Assembly (NCBI RefSeq): GCF_037201975.1
Contig: NZ_CP147520.1
Coordinates: 1 to 64,000 of the forward strand
Direction of reading: 5' to 3'
From: Streptomyces sp. TG1A-60
GTDB taxonomy: Bacteria; Actinomycetota; Actinomycetes; Streptomycetales; Streptomycetaceae
DNA: 64,000 bases
Shown: piece by piece, positions 35,601 to 43,114 of the stretch
Layout of the letters: every line of letters begins with the position of its first letter
Numbering within the stretch: position 1 is the stretch's first letter
Program-made: the position numbers and the translations under genes
Notes under the pieces: generated by a model
Databases searched by the model: none
The model's input: only the letters and a program-made list of their open reading frames with translations
What the model was told of the DNA's origin: nothing

Positions 35601-38600
35601 GACGTCCGTGAACCGGTACTGGACGGCCTCCCCGTGCTCGGCGACGGCCTCCAGCAGCCTGCGCGTGGTCCCGCCGGTGCCGCCGCCGATCTCTATCAGA
35701 CGTACCGGCCGGTCCGGGCGGGACTCCCGCAGGGCACGCACCCGGCCGGCCACCAGGCGGGCCACGATCTCGTTGTGGTGGTCGGCCACGGTATTGCCGT
35801 CGTAGATGCCCAGCAGCAGGTCGGGGTGATCCGGGGAGAAGAACACCTCCAGCGCGTCGGCCCTGCCGGTCAGGATCTCGGGCAGCCGGGGCAGGCAGAC
35901 CCGTACGAGTTTCAGCCACGGGGCCAGTTCGGGGTGTTCGGCGGCCAGTTCGGACGCCTCGGCCGTGAAGTCCGGGGTGGTCGTACGGGACGCGGAGGGC
36001 GTCTTCGCCATCAGCGCGGCCAGCGCGTCGGCGAGACGGCCGTAGCCCTCCTCGTCCGCGAGCAGGGCGCGCAGGCGCTGCGCGGTGGGCGGGGTGCCGC
36101 CGTCGGCGAGCAGATGCGCGCACCAGCGCCTGAGCAGATCGTTGAGCCTTTCCATCCCCTGGGCGGCACGGCGTCCGTCGAACCCGCTGCCCTGGATGTG
36201 GCGCCGGACGTCGCGCACCTCGGCCGGGACGGCGGGCCGTTCGTCCACGGGGACGGCGGGCCGACGGGCGTCGGCCGGGACGGCGGGCCGTCCCCCGTCG
36301 GCTCCCGGCAGTACGGCGCGCTGCCGGGCGGCGGGACGCAGGGCGTCGGGGTCCGCCCGTTCGGTCGCCGCCTCGGCGAACCAGTACCGCGCGCCGCCGA
36401 AGGGGTACGTCGGCAAGCTGATGCGCGCCGTCGCGGGGTCCGGCGCGGTCGTGGCGGGCAGCGGGGCGCCCGCCACCCAGGTCCGGGCCGCCTCCAGCAG
36501 CGGCTCGCCGGGGTCGTCGGCGGTGGCCGCCACGTGCACGCCGGCCGGGGCGTCCGGGTCTGCGAGGTACGCGTCCATCGCAGCCAGCAGTCCGTCGTGG
36601 GAGTCCGCGACCAGGACGACCCGGCGCGCCATGGCCTCCCGGCCTTGGTGGAGGGTCGCCGCCATCCGGTCGAGCGGCGTGTCGGGCGCGGCGGCGAGGA
36701 AGTCGCGGTGGCCGCGCACGAGCCGGCGCAGTGCCTCGCCGTCGCGGGCCGAGTACGGGAACAGCCGGGGCATGCGCGGGGCCAGGGCCGCCTCGCGCAC
36801 CGGAGCCTGTTCGACGACGGCGTGCGCGTACGACCCGCCGAAGCCGAACGAGCTCACCCCGGCGATGCGCGGTCGTCCGTCCGGCGTGTGCCAGCCGACG
36901 GGACGCGTGTTGACATAGAGCGGGGTGTCGTCGAAGCGGCAGTGCGGGTTGGGCTGTCGGTAGTCCGGCATGGCCGGGATGACGCCGTGCTGGATCTGGA
37001 GTACGGCCTTGACGACGCCGACGAGGCCCGCGGCGCCCTCGGCGTGTCCGAGGTGGGCCTTGGCGGAGCCGACCGCGCAGAAGGCGGACCGTGCCGTGTG
37101 GCGGCGGAATGCCTCGACGGCGCCCTCGATCTCTATGGGATCACCCAGGGCGGTTCCGGTGCCGTGCGCCTCCAGGTAGCCGAGGTCGTCGGGCTCGATC
37201 CCGGCGCGTGCCCAGGTGTCCAGGAGCAGCTGGGTCTGGCGGGTGGGGCTGGGCGCGGTGACGGACCCGGCGCGGCCACCGTGATTGACGCCGACCTCCC
37301 GGACGACGGCGTGGATCGGGTCGCCGTCGGCGAGGGCCCGGTCGAGGGGCTTGACCAGGACGGCGACGACGGCTTCGGCCGGGACGTAGCCGTCGGCCCG
37401 GGCGTCGAAGGTGTGGCAGCGCCCGGACGGCGACAGGGCTCCCAGCGCCGAACTGCGCACGTAGTGCTGCGGGTCGAGGATCAGGTTGGTCCCGGCGGCG
37501 AACGCCATGTCGCATTCGCCGCGCCGCACGGCGGCGACCGCGAGGTGCAGGGCGTACAGGGACGAGGAGCAGGCCGTGTCAACGACGAGGGAGGGGCCGG
37601 TCAGGTCGAAGTGGTAGGCGATCCGGTTCGCGGCCATGGTGACGGAGGTGCCGGTCACGTCGTGGGCGCCCATCCGCCGTCCGGCGGCGGTCATCGCCTG
37701 GTCGTAGTCGCTGAAGCAGCGGCCTACGAAGGTGCCGGTCGCCGAGCCGCGCAGCCGGCCGGCGACGCCGGCGTCCTCGGCGGTCCGGTGGAGGACCTCC
37801 ATCAGCTGGCGGGTCTGCGGGTCCAGGCCCTCGGCCTCGGCGGGGGTGAGTCCGAAGAAGGCGACGTCGAAGCGGCTGACGTCGGTGAGGAAGCCGCCGT
37901 GGCCGCAGTCGGTGGCGTCCGGCCGCTCGCCGTGCGGGTCGTGGTAGAGGCGGTGGTCCCACCGGTCGGCGGGGACGTCGGTCACCAGGTCGCGCCCGCC
38001 GACGAGGTCGGCCCAGAATCCCGCGATGTCCTCGGAACCGGGGAAGCGTCCCGCCATGCCGATGACGGCGACGGGCTGTTCCGCTCCGGGCGCGCCATCA
38101 CGGCCGTCGGCGCCCGCTCGGTGCTGCGGTGCCACGGGCTGCTGTGCCGGTGCGTCGGTGGGTGCGGCCTTGTCGTGCGCGGAGGCCGCCTCGCGGCGCA
38201 GCGCGGCCTGTACGGCGTCGGGGTGGGTGTTGAGCAGGTGGTTCACCAGGCGGTCGGTGTCCGGGTACCGGAACAGCGTGGTGGCCGGCAGGTCGACACC
38301 GAGCCAGGCCCCCAACTCCGAGGTGAACGAGGCGAGTTCCAGGGAGTCCAGGCCGAGGGCCATGAATCCCGCGTCCCGCACGGACGACGGCTGCGCCTCC
38401 TTGCCGGCGCGGCGCAGGGCCGTGGTGAGCGCGGTGACGACGTGAACATCGAGTGCGCCGCGCGGGTCCGGGACGTCGCCCGCGTCGGCGACGGCATCGG
38501 CGGCCGTGTCGGCCCTCGGTGTTTCCAGCGCGAACCTCAGGCGGGCGGCGTCGCCGTGCAGGACGACGACGCGTTCGACGCCGAGCCCGAGGGCGGTGTC

Positions 38601-41600
38601 GAGGGTGTCGAGGGCGGTGACGGTGTCGAGCGGGACCGATCCGGTGCGGGCGAGGACGCGGTCCTGGAGCGCGGGGTCGATGTGCATACCGCCGTCGCGC
38701 CACAGCGGCCAGTCGACCGCGACGGTCACGCCGTGCCGTTCGCCGGCCCTGCGCCGCTCCTCGCGCCAGGCCGCGTAGGCGTCCAGAGCACGGTTGGCCG
38801 CGCTGTAGTCGGCGCCGCCCGTGCTGCCCGCCGCCGCTGCGAGCGACGAGTAGAGCAGCAGGTAGTCGAGCCGGTCGTCGCTCGTGACGGCGTCGAGGGC
38901 GGTGACGCCGGGGAGCTTCGGGGCGAGGACCCGCTCGACCGCCGGACGGCTCTTGTTGACGACCAGGGAGTCCTCCAGGACTCCGGCGGCGTGCACGACC
39001 CCGGTCAGTGGTCCGAACCGTTCGCGCGCTTCCTGTACGGCGGCGGACAGTGCGGCCCGGTCGGTCACGTCGGCGCAGAAGTAGGCGGCACGCGCGCCGA
39101 GGGCCTGGAGTTCGGCGACGGCGCTGTCCGTGTGGGCGCTCCTCCGGGAGCGGCCCAGCAGGGCCAGGCAGACGTCACCCGCCGCGGCGATGCGGCGGGC
39201 CGTGTGCAGGCCGAGTCCGCCGGCCCCGCCGGTGATCAGGTAGACACCGCCGGGGCGGCCGAGGCGCACCGGGGCGTGGGAGGCGGAGGGCGGCCCGGCC
39301 GGGACGAACAGCTCCGTGAGTCGGCCCTGGGCGGTGTGCCGGACTTCGGTGCCGTAGGCGTCGGCCGGTGCGTACGCCTCGGCGAGCAGTGTCCGCGCCT
39401 CGACGGCCGACGTCTGGTGCCACACCGTCTTCAGCAGGAGCTTCGGCTGTTCGAGCCGGACGCTGCGGGCGAGGCCGCCCACGGCGGCGTGCGCCGGGCT
39501 CGCGCCGCGGGCGGCGTACCCGTACACCACGGGCAGCGGCCGGGTCAGGCCGACGGCGAGGGCGCGGCACAGCAGCAGGGCGGACAGAACGCCGCCGGTG
39601 CTCGTCTCCCCGGTGGTGTCCCCGGACAGCGGCCACAGGTGGAGGACGGCTCCCGGGGCGCGGTTCTCCGCACGGAGGGTCTCGGCGAGCCGGACGTAGT
39701 GCTCGGCGTCGCCGGGCTCGATCTCGAACTCGTCGGCGGACACCCGCTGGTAGGACATGCCGGGCCGGACGCGGACCACGTCGGGGTGCAGCGCGCGTAT
39801 CTCCCGTACGCGGTAGGTGTCGGCGTCCAGGAGCAGCAGTGGGCCGTCCGGCACGGGCGTGGCCGCGGTGGCCGGCAGGGGCAGGGGGCGGGTGTCCGGG
39901 ACGTACAGCAGGGTGGCGGGACCGTCCGGGCTCGCGGCAGCGGGCTCGTCGCGGGTCGGGGACGGTTGCCCCGGCCCGGGGTCGCCGAGCCAGTAGCGCC
40001 GGCGCTCGAAGGGGTAGGTCGGCAGGGAGATCCGCCGCGCCGCGTCGAGGGCGGGCCAGTCGGACGGGCCGTCGGCGGCCCACAACCGCGCGGCCTCGGT
40101 CTCCTCGGCAGCGCCGCTCGTGCTGGTGCCGACGGTCTCCGTACCGGCGTAGGCGGGGCGGGCCGGCGGACGGCCGTCCGCGAACGCCCGCAGTGCGTCG
40201 GCGAGTTCGGACGTAGAGGCAGCCACCACGGCGAGGCGGTGCTCCATGGCGCGGCGGCCGGCGCGCAGGGTGTGCGCCACGTCGGCCAGGCGCAGTCCGG
40301 GCCGGGCCCGCAGGTGTTCCGCCAGCCGCCCGGCCTGCTCGCGCAGCCGGTCGGCGGTCCGCGCGGACAGCGGGATCGCGAGGGGCCGACCGGTCCCGGG
40401 CGGTTCGGGGGCGTCCGCGGCCGCGAACTCCTCGATGACGACATGGGCGTTGGCGCCGCCCGCCCCGAAGGCGCTCACGGCGGCCCGCCGGGGCAGCGGG
40501 CGCCCGGTGTCCGGGTCGACCGGGGCGGGCCAGGGTTCGGGGGCGGCGGCCAGCCGGAATGGCGTCCGCTCCCAGTGGATGCCGGGGGCGGGCGCGCCGA
40601 TGTCGCCGACGGCCGGGAGGGTGCGGTGCCGCAGCGCCATCAGCGCCTTGGTGAGGCCGACCATGCCCGCCGCGGCCTCCAGGTGGCCGACGACCGGCTT
40701 GGCGGAGCCGATCACGCAGTACCCGAGGTCGCTGGTGTGCCGCGCGTACACCGAGGTGAGGGCCTCGACCTCGATCTGGTCGCCGAGGGCGGTGCCCGAG
40801 GCGTGCGCCTCAACGTAGCCGATGGTGCGCGGCGCGACACCGGCGTCGGCGAGCGCGGCGGAGACCACCCGTGCCTGGGCGTCGGGGCTCGGCACGGAGT
40901 AGCCGCCGGTCCGCCCACTGTGCAGCAGCGCCGAGCCGCGCAGCAGCCCGTAGACGTGGTCGCCGGAGGCCAGCGCGTCGGACAGCGGCCGCAGCAGCAG
41001 GGCGCCGACGCCCTCGCCGGGTACATAGCCGTCCGCATCCCTGCCGAACGGACGGCAGCGCCCGGTCGGCGACAGCAGCCCCAGCTCGGCCAGCCTCAGG
41101 TATTTGTACGGGTGCAGGGACAGGTTCACCCCGCCGACCAGCGCCGCGCGGCACTCGCCGCGCCGTATCGCGTCGGCGGCGAGGTGCAGGGCGGCCAGGC
41201 TCGCGGAGCAGGCGGTGTCCACGGTGATGCTGGGCCCGGCGAAGTCGAAGGAGTACGACAGCCGGTTGGACAGGGCGGAGGACCAGGAGCCCGCGACGTC
41301 GGCGGTCCCGGCGCGCAGCCGCTCCAGGCCGTGCAGTTGGTAGTCGTTCCACATGGCGCCCGCGAAGACGCCCACAGCCCGGTCGGTCTGGGCGGCGAGC
41401 CCGTCCGGAGTGTGTCCCGCGTCCTCAATCGCCTCCCACGCCGCCTGGAGCAGCAGCCGTTCGTGCGGGTCCATCAGTTCCGCCTGACGGGCGCTGAGGT
41501 GGAAGAAGGGCGCGTCGAACTCCGCTACGCCGTCGCAGAAGACGCCCCAGCGGGAGTACGTGCGTCCCGGTGTGCCGCGGGACGGGTCGAAGTACGGTTC

Positions 41601-43112
41601 GTGGTCCCAGCGTTCGGGCGGGACGGGCGTTGCCCGGTCCTTGCCGTCGGTGAGTACGTCCCACAGTTCGTCCGGGGTCCGGGCGCCTGGGTAGCGGCCG
41701 GCGAGGCCGACGATGGCCAGCGGTTCGGACTCGGGAGTGCCGTCTGCCGGACGGGCAGCGGAGACAGGCGACGCGGCGGGCGACGACGGCCGGCCGACTG
41801 CCGGGGTGCCGGCCAGCGACCGGCCCACCGCTTCCCGGTCCGTGGCTCGCGGTTGGTCCGCTTCCCGGTCCCCGGCGGCCGACAGGCTGTCCATCTCCCG
41901 GTCTTCAGCACCCAGTTGGTCGACTTCGGGGTGCTCCGCCCGCAGGTGGTCCGCGAGGCGCCTGACCGTGGGGTGTTCGAAGAGGAGCGTGGGGTAGAGG
42001 TCGGTGCCGAGCATCTCCTCCAGGTCGCCGACGAGGCTGAGCAGGTCGACCGAGCTGAGGCCGCACTCGTAGAAGCCGAGTTCACGGTCGACACGGGTGG
42101 GCTCGACGCCGAGGCGCCGTGCGACGAGTGCCGCGACCCGTTCCTCGAACGCCCCGGCGTGCACCGGTGCAGGGGTGGCCGACAGCGGCTCCGGGGGCCG
42201 TTCGGCGGGCGGCCGGGTGCGGTCTGTGATGAGGGCGGCGGACCGGACCCGCTTGGCGCGGAAGCCGACCAGTTCGGCGACGACCTCGCCGTCCGTGCCG
42301 CAGATCTCTATGTCGGCCTGGAAGAGTTCGCTGTCGAACCCCCCGGTGACCGGTCCCGGCACGTGGACGAGATTGTCGGCACCCACGCCGGTACGGGCGC
42401 GCAGCGACTCGATGTAGAGGGGGATGTAGGCGTGCCGGGGCGTGCCCAGATCCTGCTCCGGGAACAGCAGCATAGGCACCAGCGTGGCGAAGTCGAGTAC
42501 CGCCGGGTGGGCGTGGAAGTGGCCCACGTGCTCGGCCGCCTCGTCCGCGAGCCGCATGCGCGCCAGCGCGTGTCCCGGGGCGACGTGCACCGTGCCGGAC
42601 GCCTGCATGAAGCCGCGGTGGTGGATGTCGAGGGCTCGGACGTAGCCGTAGAGCTTGTCCACGTCGACGGTGCGTGTCGCCGACGCCGCCAGGCCGGCCG
42701 GGTCGATCCGCCGCCACGGTGTGCCGTCGGCGGGGTGGATCTCGGCGGTGCAGTTGGTCTCCCACGCGGCCTGGGGGTTTCCGGCGGGGCGGCTGCGCAC
42801 GGTGACGGTCAGCGGCTGTCCGGGGTCCGCGTCGCCGAGGACGACCTCGACGGCGCTGCGGTCGCCGGAGCCGACGATGGGGGCGTGGAAGACGATGCGG
42901 CGCAGGACGACGAGGCCGGGGTCGACTCCCGCCCGCTGGACGGTCCGCAGCACCAGGTCGAGGAGGAAGACGCCGGGCAGCACCGGCACTTGGTGGACGA
43001 GGTGGTCCCGGACGGCCGGGGCGTCGGCACCGACGCCGGTGGTGGCGCGGCGGCCGGCGAGCGGGCGCAGCAGGTCGTGGGGGCGCTGGACGGATGACCG
43101 GTTCTGCGGCAT
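32601..43112 (-). CDS. Trans-AT polyketide synthase, DH half of module 3 to KS of module 6
   Basis: 3503 aa. The ATG at 43112 lies two bases after the PKS1 stop, with GGAGG inside the PKS1 end. Order: DH/pyran-synthase-like hot-dog domain (1-290; HLVHQVPVLPG has His and Pro but Gln for Gly; the second motif is HPAVLDFATL, lacking the usual Gln/His after Asp); ACP3 (Ser ~353, GLSS); KS4 (466-896; Cys kept, HGTGT is HASGT, NIGH is VVGH); KR4 (~1100-1480); ACP4 (~1588); KS5 (1683-2101); cMT5 (~2330-2640, IEIGGGTGG); ACP5 (~2761); KS6 (2870-3295); C-terminal docking peptide LNEGRLSVDEAERLM (~3485-3500). KS6 works with the KR at the start of PKS3. Module 5 has no KR although the proposed product needs a C9 alcohol. 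Confidence 0.95.
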   Translation of the reverse strand: MPQNRSSVQRPHDLLRPLAGRRATTGVGADAPAVRDHLVHQVPVLPGVFLLDLVLRTVQRAGVDPGLVVLRRIVFHAPIVGSGDRSAVEVVLGDADPGQPLTVTVRSRPAGNPQAAWETNCTAEIHPADGTPWRRIDPAGLAASATRTVDVDKLYGYVRALDIHHRGFMQASGTVHVAPGHALARMRLADEAAEHVGHFHAHPAVLDFATLVPMLLFPEQDLGTPRHAYIPLYIESLRARTGVGADNLVHVPGPVTGGFDSELFQADIEICGTDGEVVAELVGFRAKRVRSAALITDRTRPPAERPPEPLSATPAPVHAGAFEERVAALVARRLGVEPTRVDRELGFYECGLSSVDLLSLVGDLEEMLGTDLYPTLLFEHPTVRRLADHLRAEHPEVDQLGAEDREMDSLSAAGDREADQPRATDREAVGRSLAGTPAVGRPSSPAASPVSAARPADGTPESEPLAIVGLAGRYPGARTPDELWDVLTDGKDRATPVPPERWDHEPYFDPSRGTPGRTYSRWGVFCDGVAEFDAPFFHLSARQAELMDPHERLLLQAAWEAIEDAGHTPDGLAAQTDRAVGVFAGAMWNDYQLHGLERLRAGTADVAGSWSSALSNRLSYSFDFAGPSITVDTACSASLAALHLAADAIRRGECRAALVGGVNLSLHPYKYLRLAELGLLSPTGRCRPFGRDADGYVPGEGVGALLLRPLSDALASGDHVYGLLRGSALLHSGRTGGYSVPSPDAQARVVSAALADAGVAPRTIGYVEAHASGTALGDQIEVEALTSVYARHTSDLGYCVIGSAKPVVGHLEAAAGMVGLTKALMALRHRTLPAVGDIGAPAPGIHWERTPFRLAAAPEPWPAPVDPDTGRPLPRRAAVSAFGAGGANAHVVIEEFAAADAPEPPGTGRPLAIPLSARTADRLREQAGRLAEHLRARPGLRLADVAHTLRAGRRAMEHRLAVVAASTSELADALRAFADGRPPARPAYAGTETVGTSTSGAAEETEAARLWAADGPSDWPALDAARRISLPTYPFERRRYWLGDPGPGQPSPTRDEPAAASPDGPATLLYVPDTRPLPLPATAATPVPDGPLLLLDADTYRVREIRALHPDVVRVRPGMSYQRVSADEFEIEPGDAEHYVRLAETLRAENRAPGAVLHLWPLSGDTTGETSTGGVLSALLLCRALAVGLTRPLPVVYGYAARGASPAHAAVGGLARSVRLEQPKLLLKTVWHQTSAVEARTLLAEAYAPADAYGTEVRHTAQGRLTELFVPAGPPSASHAPVRLGRPGGVYLITGGAGGLGLHTARRIAAAGDVCLALLGRSRRSAHTDSAVAELQALGARAAYFCADVTDRAALSAAVQEARERFGPLTGVVHAAGVLEDSLVVNKSRPAVERVLAPKLPGVTALDAVTSDDRLDYLLLYSSLAAAAGSTGGADYSAANRALDAYAAWREERRRAGERHGVTVAVDWPLWRDGGMHIDPALQDRVLARTGSVPLDTVTALDTLDTALGLGVERVVVLHGDAARLRFALETPRADTAADAVADAGDVPDPRGALDVHVVTALTTALRRAGKEAQPSSVRDAGFMALGLDSLELASFTSELGAWLGVDLPATTLFRYPDTDRLVNHLLNTHPDAVQAALRREAASAHDKAAPTDAPAQQPVAPQHRAGADGRDGAPGAEQPVAVIGMAGRFPGSEDIAGFWADLVGGRDLVTDVPADRWDHRLYHDPHGERPDATDCGHGGFLTDVSRFDVAFFGLTPAEAEGLDPQTRQLMEVLHRTAEDAGVAGRLRGSATGTFVGRCFSDYDQAMTAAGRRMGAHDVTGTSVTMAANRIAYHFDLTGPSLVVDTACSSSLYALHLAVAAVRRGECDMAFAAGTNLILDPQHYVRSSALGALSPSGRCHTFDARADGYVPAEAVVAVLVKPLDRALADGDPIHAVVREVGVNHGGRAGSVTAPSPTRQTQLLLDTWARAGIEPDDLGYLEAHGTGTALGDPIEIEGAVEAFRRHTARSAFCAVGSAKAHLGHAEGAAGLVGVVKAVLQIQHGVIPAMPDYRQPNPHCRFDDTPLYVNTRPVGWHTPDGRPRIAGVSSFGFGGSYAHAVVEQAPVREAALAPRMPRLFPYSARDGEALRRLVRGHRDFLAAAPDTPLDRMAATLHQGREAMARRVVLVADSHDGLLAAMDAYLADPDAPAGVHVAATADDPGEPLLEAARTWVAGAPLPATTAPDPATARISLPTYPFGGARYWFAEAATERADPDALRPAARQRAVLPGADGGRPAVPADARRPAVPVDERPAVPAEVRDVRRHIQGSGFDGRRAAQGMERLNDLLRRWCAHLLADGGTPPTAQRLRALLADEEGYGRLADALAALMAKTPSASRTTTPDFTAEASELAAEHPELAPWLKLVRVCLPRLPEILTGRADALEVFFSPDHPDLLLGIYDGNTVADHHNEIVARLVAGRVRALRESRPDRPVRLIEIGGGTGGTTRRLLEAVAEHGEAVQYRFTDVSPAFLPAARARFADTRVDFTCAVLDLDRDPVEQGFEAGSADIVVAANSVHATRHLGESLGRIRRLLAPSGVLVLEELVRNHDCMTAMIGPLPGYWSAVDVAARLPHSPFFDVSRWRAALAEQGFEGTWALGAPDLPETEFDNAVLFSQVPAAAVTGGGTRVTGLAETRPRTPAQTHPQPSLPTQPAPQPSAPLESRPSDARPSGPRTPEPQRQDWSAAPEPVTADADEVRERLVPVFARFFGLAAEQVDTAVTFDHYGMDSLSAIQLVRSLEPEFGRLPKVLLYEHPTIDSLAAHLAEHAPVATRKHVPAVPAGTTVTANAQPPRQTPDAVHEPAAAAPVSPAYTPRPHPASAANADEDDPIAIVGMAGRFARSPDLRTWWRHLRDGTHLVGEIPQDRFDWREVFGDPHRTPGTVNSRWGSFIEGVDRFDADFFGMTPLEAELMDPQQRIMLQTAWQAVEDAGHRPASLRGTRTGVFIGATSRDYDWQLHRAGRHREGHVVSGNGHCLIANRISYQLDLRGPSEAVDTACSSSLTALHRAVRAVRSGECEAALVGGVHLFLTADLFVALGQLGIMSPDGRCAAFDRRANGMVRGEGAVAVLVKPLSRALADGDTVYALVRGSGVSHGGGGHMDSLMMPNPTAQAELIATVYRDAGVDPRTVGYVEAHGTGTEVGDPIEVRGLRKAFAALDGRPDGEPVDPWCLLGTVKSNVGHTEAAAGLTGVVKTVLAMRHGMLPPTLHFTEANPLLDLDGSPFRVVDRLTPWPAGGSPRRAGVSAFGLGGTNAHVLLEDYPDTRPAAPGTPGDPVVVPLSARTPERLRARLRELHGFLTRDPAEQAGPLALTDIAHTLAEGRDAMAHRAAFVAATTEQLVVAVRRLLDEEPGPDTFTGSAERRPDGRVADERADAPDPDPYGAARRWVSGTGRLPASPGRRVSLPAYPFEEQRHWAEPLEPVTPAPALAPVPAPATAPGTALPELLQALNEGRLSVDEAERLMEGAQ

Positions 43113-43114
43113 GA

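Noticed and set aside
35634..43097. A 2487-codon open frame on the plus strand opposite PKS2
   Set aside because: It is an antisense shadow created by the GC3 bias of PKS2; its translation is Gly/Arg/Val-rich without any domain. Similar long plus-strand frames at 18331-20844 and 23183-25711 were rejected for the same reason.
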